From: Dehalococcoidia bacterium
GTDB taxonomy: Bacteria; Chloroflexota; Dehalococcoidia; GIF9; UBA5629
Direction: 5' to 3'
DNA length: 19,594 nucleotides
Assembly: GCA_041653995.1 (NCBI GenBank)
Contig: JBAZEK010000011.1
Span: forward strand, 1-19,594
This document shows positions 1 to 6,396 of the stretch, one piece after another. Below the pieces are notes generated by a model, which saw only the letters and a program-made list of their open reading frames with translations, made no database searches and was not told the origin of the DNA. The position numbers were made by a program, and so were the translations under genes. Within the stretch, counting starts at the first letter, position 1, and each line of letters begins with the position of its first letter.

Positions 1-110
1 CCGCAGAGAGTTGTGTTTGCATCGAGCGTCCAATGCCAGTGCGTGAAATCAAATCCGCGTGGCGCAAACCTGTTCCGTCGTATCGCCCATCGTACTGCGT
101 GTCCTGTCAT
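1..110 (-). CDS. Unknown small phage protein, 3' end beyond window (partial)
   Basis: The first 36 codons of a gene that runs off the left end of the window. The ATG overlaps the stop codon of the upstream winged-helix gene (ATGA), and AGGCGG lies a few bases before it, so the two are translationally coupled. The visible protein is basic at its N-terminus (WAIRRNRFAPRGF) and ends, at the window edge, in HWTLDANTTLCG. That pattern resembles small phage proteins in which a TLCG segment supplies the first cysteine of a zinc site, but the rest is missing and I do not assign a function. It is the last visible gene of the unit that begins at the promoter near 1935. Confidence 0.6.
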   Translation of the reverse strand, partial: MTGHAVRWAIRRNRFAPRGFDFTHWHWTLDANTTLC

Positions 111-475
111 AGTCGTCCGCCTAACACGTTTTTATCCCGCCAAGTCCAGAGCGGCAACTGCTCGAAGTCGCTGAACTGCCGGGCGGCTTCGGTTTCCATT
201 GCCCTGACTACCAGCGCCAGGGCGACAATCCGACTACGAAGACTAGCGGTATACCGGCGCACGTCCTCTGCGGATGTAGCCAGGCGATAGCCGCCGTTTT
301 CATCGGCGACAATCAAGTGACCTTGTAAGCGCAGTTCGGCAACGGCTTTTCGCATATCCCGGTCAGACGTGACAAATCTATACGCCAGATACCCGCGAGA
401 GAATTTGCGAGTGGGATAACGTTCAAAAATAGCCTTAATGTCTTCCGCAACTGTCAACACTTTTTCGTCTTCCAT
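107..475 (-). CDS. Winged-helix DNA-binding-like protein (paralogue of next gene upstream)
   Basis: A 122-residue protein. Its N-terminal half (about residues 5-65) has the helix pattern of a winged helix-turn-helix, with the recognition-helix region around VAELRLQGHLIVADENGGY, where the hairpin after LQGHLIV would be the wing. The C-terminal half is helical. The neighbouring gene at 489-821 has the same core (LAELRLQGWLILEDERG) and the same helical tail pattern, so the two are tandem paralogues that have diverged strongly. I chose ATG at 475, with AAGGGGCG upstream. A TTG at 502 would add nine residues and overlap the previous gene. It may be a transcription regulator or a nucleoprotein component; its target is unknown. 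Confidence 0.75.
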   Translation of the reverse strand: MEDEKVLTVAEDIKAIFERYPTRKFSRGYLAYRFVTSDRDMRKAVAELRLQGHLIVADENGGYRLATSAEDVRRYTASLRSRIVALALVVRAMETEAARQFSDFEQLPLWTWRDKNVLGGRL

Positions 476-488
476 TATAGCACGCCCC

Positions 489-821
489 TTATGCCGTCTC
501 AATCCTACCCGCGCCGAACTGCTGCAACGCTGCTTGGTGCATTGCCTGGTCGGTGCGGAGCAGTACCAGCATTGCCGGAATAAGCGTTGTGGTGCGCCAT
601 TCCTTTACCTCTGCAAATGACGACGCTAACCAGCACCCGCGCTCGTCTTCGAGAATCAACCAGCCTTGCAAGCGCAGTTCTGCCAGTAGTTCACCAACGG
701 TCTGCCGCTCTACGTTTACCATCTGCGCTATCTCCTGGCGCGTACACGGCGCGTCAGGGCTTGCTTGTGATATTCGCATCGTGATAGCCTGTGGCGTGTC
801 TGTGGACAAATCTTTTATCAT
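489..821 (-). CDS. Winged-helix DNA-binding-like protein
   Basis: A 110-residue protein with a recognisable HTH: CTRQEIAQMVNVERQTVGEL (about residues 26-45) is a typical helix-turn-helix, followed by LAELRLQGWLILEDERGCW, the third helix and beta-wing. The C-terminal third (LIPAMLVLLRTDQAMHQAAL) is predicted helical and could dimerise. It is a tandem paralogue of the protein at 107-475. The ATG at 821 is preceded by AGGAGC at a rather long distance (about 13 bases); AGGAGC also contains the last sense codons of the nuclease gene before it. Probably a regulator; the operator is not identified. Confidence 0.78.
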   Translation of the reverse strand: MIKDLSTDTPQAITMRISQASPDAPCTRQEIAQMVNVERQTVGELLAELRLQGWLILEDERGCWLASSFAEVKEWRTTTLIPAMLVLLRTDQAMHQAALQQFGAGRIETA

Positions 822-830
822 AGTAAAATC

Positions 831-1235
831 TTAGCTCCTGTTGAGTTTATCGCGTATCAGTCTGACTACTACGTCCACTGCCGCCGGTGATAGCATCTCC
901 GGTGAAAAGTGGAAGACGTGATAGCCGAGCATTTCTGCAAAATTGTGACGCTCTAAATCTGTGTCCTTGTTGTGATGTCCTACCACCACGCACCGATTCA
1001 GGCGTGGTGACCATTGTGCCATTTTCTTGCCGCCGTCCACTTCGACGGCGATCTTAAGAGCCGGGATGCACCAATCGAAGCGCCATTGCCTGCCGAGCAA
1101 CTTGCGGGCGAACTGAAATTCCCCGCCGTGTTGCTTGTCGCGGGTTTCCAAGTGGCGCAAGTCGGGCGGGCAGCACGCAGACCAGAGCGCGATCCAATCG
1201 GCGGCCCGGTCTGCGTGCCGCGTTCTTTTAGCCAC
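831..1235 (-). CDS. PD-(D/E)XK-type endonuclease (DUF559/VSR-like)
   Basis: A 134-residue protein. The core reads EFQFARKLLGRQWRFDWCIP, then LKIAVEVDGG, and later DLERHNFAEMLGYHVFHF. This is the layout of small phage nucleases of the restriction-endonuclease fold: the D of RFDW and the E of AVEVDGG are the expected metal ligands, and the final segment is the conserved 'K.N...LGW.V.RF'-like strand. I prefer GTG at 1235 because AAGGTGG lies six bases upstream and the start overlaps the DUF2997 stop. An upstream GTG at 1307 would give 158 residues but overlap DUF2997 by about 80 bases. Substrate is not deducible; Holliday-junction, mismatch or structure-specific cleavage are all possible for this fold. 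Confidence 0.72.
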   Translation of the reverse strand: MAKRTRHADRAADWIALWSACCPPDLRHLETRDKQHGGEFQFARKLLGRQWRFDWCIPALKIAVEVDGGKKMAQWSPRLNRCVVVGHHNKDTDLERHNFAEMLGYHVFHFSPEMLSPAAVDVVVRLIRDKLNRS

Positions 1236-1434
1236 GCGCCGCCACCTTGCCGGTAACGCCCTGCTCGCGGCGCTGCTTGCGATTCCAGCCGTCCGTGTGT
1301 TCTTCACTCTCTACCGTTCCGAGTGCGTCCAGGGCAGCGGCTAAAGCCTCGCAGCCTTCACCTTGTACCCCTTGCACTTCCACGGCCAGCTTGCCGGTCT
1401 TGTCAATCGTAATATGCAGTTCGTGCGATTCCAT
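1228..1434 (-). CDS. DUF2997 protein
   Basis: A 68-residue protein. Residues 4-40 (HELHITIDKTGKLAVEVQG, then GEGCEALAAALDALG) match the pattern of DUF2997: a beta strand, a glycine turn, a second strand with VEV.G, then GxxC and a short helix ending in LG. Such proteins are commonly encoded beside DUF1257 (Ycf35) proteins in cyanobacteria and phages, as here, where the DUF1257 gene ends four bases upstream. The C-terminal basic tail (NRKQRREQG) extends beyond the domain. Function is unknown; the conserved pairing suggests joint action with the DUF1257 protein. ATG at 1434 is preceded by GGAGATAGGCT. Confidence 0.78.
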   Translation of the reverse strand: MESHELHITIDKTGKLAVEVQGVQGEGCEALAAALDALGTVESEEHTDGWNRKQRREQGVTGKVAARG

Positions 1435-1437
1435 AGC

Positions 1438-1908
1438 CTATCTCCTTACCGTCGCCACTTGGCGGGTGGCGGTTGAACGTGTGGTCTGCCGGGTAGCCGT
1501 GCGGCGGGTGGGGCGGGCAATCAGCTTGATTGTACCGTCGGCTTGGCGCTGCTCGGTGACGGCATACCCCTGGGCGGCTAACGTCTTGAGTGTGGCTTTG
1601 TAGGTGTAGCGTTGCGCCAGGTCGTTGAGGAACGCTTGCACTTTCGGGCGACCAATATCCAGGTCGTCGATGACAATGGTATACACGCCGTCGCCTTTAG
1701 CCAAGCCAAAATCACCGTAGTACCAGCTATCAGACTGCCGGTTACGTTGAATCCGCATCGCCACTGGGACGCGCTCGCCGTTGTACATCTGGGCGTGCGT
1801 TGCTCCGGTCAACGACTGAAAGCCCTGTGCTTGTGCGGCTTCGCGGAACGCCTCTTCCAGACACTCCGCATCTCGATATTCTGTACGAATCGTTTTCTTG
1901 TGGCTCAC
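1438..1908 (-). CDS. DUF1257 (Ycf35-like) protein
   Basis: A 156-residue protein. The start (SHKKTIRTEYRDAECLEEA) matches the DUF1257/Ycf35 opening 'SH...I.T..RD...L.EAL', and the rest keeps the family order: a central beta region with DFGLAKGDGVYTIVIDD, then VQAFLNDLAQRYTYKATLKTLAAQGY, then a C-terminal strand with EQRQADGTIKLIA. A Thr/Arg-rich tail (TRRTATRQTTRSTATRQ) follows and may bind nucleic acid or simply be disordered. Start is GTG at 1908 behind AAAGGAGAATACA. It is the first gene of a unit transcribed from the promoter at 1935-1964 and is followed by DUF2997. The family's biochemical role is unknown; a Ycf46-like ATPase is encoded about 700 bases upstream. Confidence 0.85.
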   Translation of the reverse strand: MSHKKTIRTEYRDAECLEEAFREAAQAQGFQSLTGATHAQMYNGERVPVAMRIQRNRQSDSWYYGDFGLAKGDGVYTIVIDDLDIGRPKVQAFLNDLAQRYTYKATLKTLAAQGYAVTEQRQADGTIKLIARPTRRTATRQTTRSTATRQVATVRR

Positions 1909-1930
1909 TGTATTCTCCTTTCAGTCCAGT

Positions 1931-1968
1931 TATTATTATAACCAAAATCGCAGCGCCGTTGTAACAAG
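1931..1968 (-). promoter_or_regulatory. Class A promoter P1 (DUF1257 operon)
   Basis: Reading the minus strand: TTACAA at 1964-1959, 18 bases, TATAAT at 1940-1935, followed by AATAAC. It belongs to the eight-member family with constant 18-bp spacing. It begins directly after the stop codon of the 95-aa gene. Unlike five siblings it has no obvious hairpin around the -35 element, so it looks like a promoter without a terminator. Confidence 0.75.
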
Positions 1969-1969
1969 T

Positions 1970-2257
1970 TTAGAAGAATGATGTGGAAACTTCTACCCCT
2001 GCTTCAAGCTGCTTATCGGTATAGTTTACAAAGAATTCGTTACCGCTAACCATTCCGGTTTCGGCAAATTCTACTTGGTCGGCTACATTGATGATAAGCA
2101 AGAATCGTTCACCCCGACTGCGTGGGAAAACCAAAATGATCTCGCCAAATTCAGCCTCGGCAATGTGAGTACAGTTACCACCTGTGTAGTATGCCTCTAA
2201 TGAGGCGGCAACTAGTTTTGAATGTGAATTATCATACTTGCGAAATTGAAGCTCCAT
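1970..2257 (-). CDS. Unknown 95-aa protein
   Basis: The 95-residue protein is not recognised. It is predicted mainly beta: two strong hydrophobic strands (EIILVFPRS and RFLLIINVAD) with an intervening RGE turn, which suggests a small beta-sandwich or sheet domain. There is no signal peptide or membrane helix. ATG at 2257 has a good ribosome site (AAAAGGAGAAAGCA). It is the second gene of a two-gene unit with the 74-aa gene, 23 bases after that gene's stop, and the next operon's promoter starts right at its stop codon. Confidence 0.75.
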   Translation of the reverse strand: MELQFRKYDNSHSKLVAASLEAYYTGGNCTHIAEAEFGEIILVFPRSRGERFLLIINVADQVEFAETGMVSGNEFFVNYTDKQLEAGVEVSTSFF

Positions 2258-2280
2258 TGCTTTCTCCTTTTAATCGTTAA

Positions 2281-2505
2281 TCAGCAATACTGTTCCATTC
2301 TCTCGGCATTAAAGCCGTCGCGGTCAATCTCTCCGATGTTTGCCAGGTATTCGAGTGCGTCACTCATTTCGTGCCAGTCTAGGTTGATTCCCCAAACGTC
2401 CTGCATTTTTCGGGTCATCGTCATCGCGTCGAACATACTGCCGTGATAGAGCTTTATGAAGTCTCTACAAAGTACTTGCTTTTGGTGTCTATCCATTTTT
2501 ATCAT
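2281..2505 (-). CDS. Unknown 74-aa protein
   Basis: A 74-residue, mostly helical protein of unknown function. The pattern HQKQVLCRDFIKLYHGSMF, then TRKMQDVWGINLDWHEMSDA, then LEYLANIGEIDRDGF looks like three or four short helices ending in a turn, compatible with a small HTH-like or protein-interaction fold. It is the first gene behind the terminator-promoter joint at 2543-2583. ATG at 2505 lies nine bases after AAGGAG. An internal ATG three codons later is less well placed relative to the ribosome site. Confidence 0.75.
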   Translation of the reverse strand: MIKMDRHQKQVLCRDFIKLYHGSMFDAMTMTRKMQDVWGINLDWHEMSDALEYLANIGEIDRDGFNAERMEQYC

Positions 2506-2536
2506 CGTGTCAACTCCTTGATTGTAAAGTTATCCT

Positions 2537-2573
2537 GTTATTATTATAACCAAAATCGGGCGCACTTTGTAAC
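2537..2573 (-). promoter_or_regulatory. Class A promoter P2 (74-aa/95-aa operon)
   Basis: Minus strand: TTACAA at 2572-2567, 18 bases, TATAAT at 2548-2543, then AATAACA. The -35 element is partly in the loop of the perfect hairpin listed separately, and the hairpin's 3' arm fills the spacer. Confidence 0.8.
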
Positions 2574-2583
2574 AAGTGCGCCC
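2551..2583 (-). terminator. Hairpin terminator overlapping promoter P2
   Basis: GGGCGCACTT (minus 2583-2574) pairs perfectly over 10 bp with AAGTGCGCCC (2567-2558); the loop is GTTACA. It is followed by GATTTTGG, a short T tract. It lies ten bases after the stop codon of the AAA+ ATPase gene, so it would terminate that transcript while the same bases carry the next promoter. Confidence 0.7.
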
Positions 2584-2592
2584 CGGTTTCCT

Positions 2593-4185
2593 TTACATTT
2601 CCAACGCCCGGCGGCTCTCACGGACTACCTGCTGCTGTACTCGTTGGGCGCTACTGGCAGACTTGGCGCGGGTGGCCCACTGGCGCATCGCTTCGATCTG
2701 CTCGCGCATCGTCGTTACCAGTGGCACAGTCTCGGCGGCGACTTGTAACAGGTCGGCAGTGTCGATGTCCCGGTGTTCGGGGAAGGCTCGCCACAAAGCC
2801 TGTTGCACGGTTTCTTCCACTTCCGCGCCGGTGAAGTCTACCATTGCCTCGGCTACGGCAGCAATGTCAAAGTCGGCGGGGTTGCGCTTGGCCTTGTGCA
2901 GGTGAATGTTGAGGATTGTGGCGCGTTCCGTAACAGTGGGCAGGTCTACGAAGAACTTCTCGGAGAAGCGCCGGATCAGTTCTGGGCGCAGCTTGCCGAT
3001 GTCGTTAGCCGTCGCAAAGACAAACACGCCAGAGCCGGTGTTTTCTTCCATCCAGGTGAGGATGCTGCCAAGTACGCGAGAGCTTGTGCCGCCGTCCTGC
3101 TCGCCGCCGCCGCTACCGAGTGCCTTCTCGATTTCGTCAATCCAGAGGATGCACGGCGCAACGGCGCGGGCGATCTTCAAGGCGTCACGGGTCTGTTCCT
3201 CGGACTGCCCGACCAAGCCGCCGAACAGTGCGCCCACGTCCAGGCGCAAGAGCGGCACGTTCCAGAGACGCGATACCATTTTAGCGGTCAGGGACTTCCC
3301 GCAACCGGGGACGCCCACCGCGAGCACGCCCCGCGCCGGTTTCATCCCGTAGGCTTGCGCGTCCTGAGTATTCGCCATTCCAGCCGCTTGCAACCAGCGC
3401 TTCAAGTTGTCCAGCCCGCCTACGTCCTCTATCCCGATTTGCGCGGGGAAGAATTCGAGTGCGCCAGACTCGCCGATGATCTCGGCCTTAGCTTGGATGC
3501 AATAACTGATTGCTCTTTCGTCCAGTTGCCCGTTCGTGATGACGGCTTGCGCTAACACTTGGTCTGCCTCGTTTGCCGTCAAGCCTTGCAAGGCGCGTAC
3601 CAGTTGCGCCCGTCCACCGTTGAGGCGATCACTCACGCCCTGTTGGTCAATGAATGTGTCGATCTGCGCTTCCAGTTCGGTATTGTCCGGTAGCGGCCAG
3701 TCGATGACTTTCAGATCCTTGCGGGCGTCTTGCGGAACAGCGACGTGCGGCGACAAGAGGATCACCGTCTTTTTCTGCTTAATCAGGCTTTCCGCGCAAT
3801 CGCGTAGACTGCGCAGCACTTCCGGGGCGTTGAGGTACGGGTGCGCGTCCTTCAAAACATAGATGCCGTCCGGTGCTTGTGTAGCGATGTTCTGCAAGGC
3901 GAGAAACGCTTCCACGTTCGGCTCGACGTTCGGTTCGGTGACCAATACACTGTCACCAGTAAAGCATTGTGCGCCGTCAATCTTCTCCGCTTTGGTCAGT
4001 ACACGGAACAAGCCCTGTGAGACTGTCCAGACGAACAACTGCTTATGTTCCTTGTGCGTGCGGGCAGCTTCCAGAACAATCATATCAATGATGCTATCCA
4101 TAACGCGGGTAGACTCCGCGCTATTGATAGCGATAATCGGGCAGCGTGCCCGTACCAGTCTGTTCAATTCCTGCACCTTGTCCAT
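2593..4185 (-). CDS. Ycf46-like AAA+ ATPase
   Basis: A 530-residue AAA+ ATPase. The N-terminal 240 residues (opening ELNRLVRARCPIIAINSAES) form the RecA-like, probably inactive domain typical of the Ycf46 family of cyanobacteria and plastids. The C-terminal AAA module is complete: Walker A GVPGCGKS (291-298), pore-loop region LFGGLVGQSEEQ (320-331), Walker B ILWIDE (346-351), sensor-1 ATAND (391-395), arginine finger RRF (405-407), and the small helical lid with DFTGAEVEE. It is predicted to form a hexamer that remodels or unfolds a partner. It is a single-gene unit behind promoter P3. Likely partners are the 368-aa and 140-aa proteins encoded just upstream and the DUF1257/DUF2997 pair downstream. 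It ends in SRRALEM, weakly like the tails of the two upstream proteins. Confidence 0.88.
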   Translation of the reverse strand: MDKVQELNRLVRARCPIIAINSAESTRVMDSIIDMIVLEAARTHKEHKQLFVWTVSQGLFRVLTKAEKIDGAQCFTGDSVLVTEPNVEPNVEAFLALQNIATQAPDGIYVLKDAHPYLNAPEVLRSLRDCAESLIKQKKTVILLSPHVAVPQDARKDLKVIDWPLPDNTELEAQIDTFIDQQGVSDRLNGGRAQLVRALQGLTANEADQVLAQAVITNGQLDERAISYCIQAKAEIIGESGALEFFPAQIGIEDVGGLDNLKRWLQAAGMANTQDAQAYGMKPARGVLAVGVPGCGKSLTAKMVSRLWNVPLLRLDVGALFGGLVGQSEEQTRDALKIARAVAPCILWIDEIEKALGSGGGEQDGGTSSRVLGSILTWMEENTGSGVFVFATANDIGKLRPELIRRFSEKFFVDLPTVTERATILNIHLHKAKRNPADFDIAAVAEAMVDFTGAEVEETVQQALWRAFPEHRDIDTADLLQVAAETVPLVTTMREQIEAMRQWATRAKSASSAQRVQQQVVRESRRALEM

Positions 4186-4213
4186 TCGTTCACTCCTTGA
4201 TTATGGGTTATCC

Positions 4214-4251
4214 TGTTATTATTATAACAAGAATACCTGCCGCTTTGTAAC
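4214..4251 (-). promoter_or_regulatory. Class A promoter P3 (AAA+ ATPase)
   Basis: Minus strand: TTACAA at 4250-4245, 18 bases, TATAAT at 4226-4221 with an extended -10 TG (TGTTATAAT). The -35 element begins two bases after the stop codon of the 140-aa gene. No hairpin is visible here, so upstream transcription may read through into the ATPase gene. Confidence 0.78.
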
Positions 4252-4252
4252 A

Positions 4253-4675
4253 TCACAATTCCAAGAATCCGGCCCGCGTATGCTTGACGCGGCCAGTTGG
4301 TAGCGGTTCGGGTTCGGGCGGTAATGGCTTGACGGCTGCGCGGGTTTCCGGCGGTGACTGCCAGCTTTGGAGACGTGGAGCGCCAAGAGAAGTCGGTAGC
4401 CACGCTGGAAATGTTGACAGGTGCGCTTGCAGTTCGTAGCCTCTCTGCGTGCGCTTGTTGGCAGCATCGACAACTTTGCTCATAGCGATACTGAGAGCCG
4501 TGCCGGTATAGTCAGTCTTGGACGAAAGCGTAGCATTGTGGTACTGTTCCCACTTGCCCCACTTTAAGATGACTTGGTAGACACCGTTCTCGCTCATCAT
4601 CTGTATCACGTAGGCGGCATCCTTGCGCCCGGCGGTGTCTTGTGCCCGGTAGACCAGTTCGGCTTCGATAGGCAT
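4253..4675 (-). CDS. WGR-like domain protein with shared C-terminal peptide
   Basis: A 140-residue protein. Residues about 20-85 (AAYVIQMMSENGVYQVILKWGKWEQYHNATLS, given here as separate pieces: YQVILKWGKW and ALSIAMSKVVDAANKRTQ plus RGY) resemble a WGR-type fold: strands with a WGxW turn followed by a long helix ending in K..RGY. WGR domains often bind nucleic acid ends or partners, but this is a pattern match only. A proline-rich linker (KPLPPEPEPLPTG) leads to the terminal peptide HTRAGFLEL, nearly identical to the HTRAAYLEL end of the neighbouring 368-aa protein. ATG at 4675 follows AAGGAGCAAGGCA. The unit is upstream of the AAA+ ATPase gene. Confidence 0.78.
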   Translation of the reverse strand: MPIEAELVYRAQDTAGRKDAAYVIQMMSENGVYQVILKWGKWEQYHNATLSSKTDYTGTALSIAMSKVVDAANKRTQRGYELQAHLSTFPAWLPTSLGAPRLQSWQSPPETRAAVKPLPPEPEPLPTGRVKHTRAGFLEL

Positions 4676-4686
4676 TGCCTTGCTCC

Positions 4687-5793
4687 TTACAATTCCAGAT
4701 AGGCGGCGCGGGTGTGTGTAACCCGTGTGGCTTTCAGTTCGTCCAGTTGCGCCGTGACGACGCTCTGCAACTGGTGCAGGTTGGCGACTAGTTGCCCGTC
4801 GCGTTGTTCGCTGCTCGATGTCTCGGCCAGGCTCTTGGCCTGTTCGATCAGCCCGCGAATCTCCGCATCTTCCAGAAACTCACCACCCAAGTAGCGCATC
4901 AACGTAGGGAAGTTCCGTGCCACGTCCAGGGAACGACCCCGGAATTGCCCGTTCTTGTTGTAGCCGTCTAGCAAGGTCTTCGTCCCTTCGGCGAGTTGCG
5001 CGAACAACTGACCAAGCAGTTCACGAACGGCGCTGGTACTGTTTTCCAGTTCGGCGCGGGCGCGTTCGTTTTCCTCTTGCCAAATGGCGCTACGTTCGGC
5101 ACTATCCGGCATCGTTGTAATGAACAATACGCTCGTTTGATAGTTGGCGAATATCTTGCTCTCGATGTCCTGTTCGGTGGGGATTGCCGCCATTGCCTGC
5201 GCTACGACCCATTCGATGTACCGTTGGCAGTCATCCGGCCCGAACGTGTTGCCCGGCACGCTTATGGCTGTTCCGTAGGCGTAGCGGGCTTGCAGTGCAT
5301 CCCAGTTCTCGCGGGCGCGTTGTTCGTAGTATTGCCGGTTCTGCTCACGGATGTTCGGCAGTTCCACAATCGCATCGGCCTTGATCTGGCGGCCCAGGGC
5401 CATCAGCTCATTCCAGCGCGTCTTGAAGTCTTCATAAGCGGAGTACAACAGGAAGCGCCACGAAGCGGAAGCAGTCAAGGCGTCTACGCTTTCCAACTTG
5501 CTGGCGTAGCGGATCGCAGCTTGCCGACACTGTGCGCCCCAACTGTTGAGCCGGTTGTCCAACTGCGCGTCGATGATCCGACGGGCGCTCTTGGCCTTCC
5601 CTTCGAGTGAGTCGGTCTTGATGCCCAGTTCCTCGAAGCTCAAGGCGCTGTTGAAAAGCCCAGTCCCGTGAACGTGGATGCGGACAAGCAAGCCACGTTC
5701 GAGCAGGCGTTGCAAGTCGAGCGCGACAGTGTTATTGACAAACTCGCCAGTTTTCGCGCTGGCGGCTTCTCTACGTTGCATCGGTGTAGTCAT
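4687..5793 (-). CDS. Unknown 368-aa helical protein (DUF3150-like layout), probable AAA+ partner
   Basis: A 368-residue, largely alpha-helical protein with no membrane segment. After LLERGLLVRIHVHGTGLF it has long amphipathic helices (for example ENERARAELENSTSAVREL and NLHQLQSVVTAQLDELKA). The general layout, an N-terminal beta strand followed by long helices and a neighbouring AAA+ ATPase, is like phage DUF3150 proteins, but I cannot confirm homology from motifs. The C-terminus is THTRAAYLEL, shared with the adjacent 140-aa protein. Codon-level differences in the two tails show protein-level conservation, not a DNA copy. ATG at 5793 follows CGGAGGCATAACCG, and the stop is 11 bases before the 140-aa start. 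Plausibly a substrate or adaptor of the Ycf46-like ATPase. Confidence 0.72.
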   Translation of the reverse strand: MTTPMQRREAASAKTGEFVNNTVALDLQRLLERGLLVRIHVHGTGLFNSALSFEELGIKTDSLEGKAKSARRIIDAQLDNRLNSWGAQCRQAAIRYASKLESVDALTASASWRFLLYSAYEDFKTRWNELMALGRQIKADAIVELPNIREQNRQYYEQRARENWDALQARYAYGTAISVPGNTFGPDDCQRYIEWVVAQAMAAIPTEQDIESKIFANYQTSVLFITTMPDSAERSAIWQEENERARAELENSTSAVRELLGQLFAQLAEGTKTLLDGYNKNGQFRGRSLDVARNFPTLMRYLGGEFLEDAEIRGLIEQAKSLAETSSSEQRDGQLVANLHQLQSVVTAQLDELKATRVTHTRAAYLEL

Positions 5794-5796
5794 CGG

Positions 5797-6027
5797 TTAT
5801 GCCTCCGTTTTCTCTCTGGTAAAGGTAACCGTCACCATTGCGGTGTCATTGTAGATGATTGGGGAAAAGTAGATCGAGCTTTCAAAGCCATCTTCGCGTA
5901 ACTGCCACCATTCCTGAGGAAACTCGAAGGCGTAGAATTCTTCTTCGATATTATCGGTGTATGTCTGGAACTCGATTTCAAAAACGTATTTCTCGATTTG
6001 TGTGTAGGTCTTGCTTACCGTTTCCAT
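5797..6027 (-). CDS. Unknown 76-aa acidic protein
   Basis: A 76-residue acidic protein of unknown function, rich in aromatic residues (KYVFEIEFQTYTDNIEEE, FYAFEFPQEWWQL, SIYFSPIIYN) with alternating hydrophobic strands, so it is probably an all-beta small domain. It is the first gene of the unit behind terminator-promoter joint P4 and its stop is three bases before the 368-aa start, implying coupled translation and perhaps a joint function. ATG at 6027 follows AAGGAGCGAAGGCA. Confidence 0.75.
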   Translation of the reverse strand: METVSKTYTQIEKYVFEIEFQTYTDNIEEEFYAFEFPQEWWQLREDGFESSIYFSPIIYNDTAMVTVTFTREKTEA

Positions 6028-6063
6028 TGCCTTCGCTCCTTACTAATCACTTATGTTTATCCT

Positions 6064-6101
6064 GTTATTATTATAACAAAAAACGCCAGTCGTTTGTAAC
6101 A
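6064..6101 (-). promoter_or_regulatory. Class A promoter P4 (76/368/140-aa operon)
   Basis: Minus strand: TTACAA at 6099-6094, 18 bases, TATAAT at 6075-6070 with extended TG (TGTTATAAT), then AATAACA. The -35 element lies in the loop of the hairpin at 6082-6110 and the T tract of that hairpin runs straight into the -10 box. Confidence 0.82.
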
Positions 6102-6110
6102 ACTGGCGTT
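6076..6110 (-). terminator. Intrinsic terminator overlapping promoter P4
   Basis: Minus strand: AACGCCAGT (6110-6102) and ACTGGCGTT (6090-6082) form a perfect 9-bp stem, loop of 11 bases containing the -35 sequence TTACAA, followed by TTTTTTG across the stem end. A textbook intrinsic terminator, 20 bases after the stop of the 88-aa gene, ending the seven-gene small-protein operon. Confidence 0.82.
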
Positions 6111-6129
6111 ATATTCATAACAGATTAAC

Positions 6130-6396
6130 CTACAGCAGATTAGGCGGGATGCAGTTCACTAACGGCGGCGAGCATTTGCCGGTACGCCGTTGCTCCTGCG
6201 CCCGTATCTGATAGAACTCCGCAATCAACACGGCGATGACGAGCATTAGCATATCTTCCAGATCGTAAGCGCCTTCGGTATAGGCCTGCAGTAGTGCGCC
6301 GATACCGGGATGTACCGCGCCGAACGCTTGCAGGTCTTCCAGTGAGGGGATCGTCATAATCGAAATGTCGGGCAAGTCGCCGATGATTTTAGCCAT
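6130..6396 (-). CDS. Unknown 88-aa protein with a possible membrane helix
   Basis: An 88-residue protein of unknown function. The stretch LEDMLMLVIAVLIAEFYQI (about residues 47-65) is hydrophobic enough for one membrane helix, though the flanking acidic residues would also fit a buried amphipathic helix. The C-terminus carries two cysteines and ends in CIPPNLL. The start overlaps the 70-aa gene's stop by eight bases, and AAGGAGCAAGGCA precedes the ATG. It is the last gene of its operon, followed by the terminator at 6082-6110. Confidence 0.72.
   Translation of the reverse strand: MAKIIGDLPDISIMTIPSLEDLQAFGAVHPGIGALLQAYTEGAYDLEDMLMLVIAVLIAEFYQIRAQEQRRTGKCSPPLVNCIPPNLL

Noticed and set aside
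831..1307. 158-aa version of the nuclease starting at GTG 1307
   Set aside because: It would overlap DUF2997 by 80 bases with a poor ribosome site; GTG 1235 has AAGGTGG at the right distance. The longer form cannot be ruled out.
2773..3555. Long plus-strand open frame (260 codons) opposite the AAA+ ATPase gene
   Set aside because: It is antisense to a well-conserved domain, has no ribosome site, and gives a biased peptide typical of GC-rich antisense frames.
4996..5610. Plus-strand open frame of 204 codons opposite the 368-aa gene
   Set aside because: No ribosome site or promoter and no recognisable domain; the minus frame has a proper start, coupling and tail motif.
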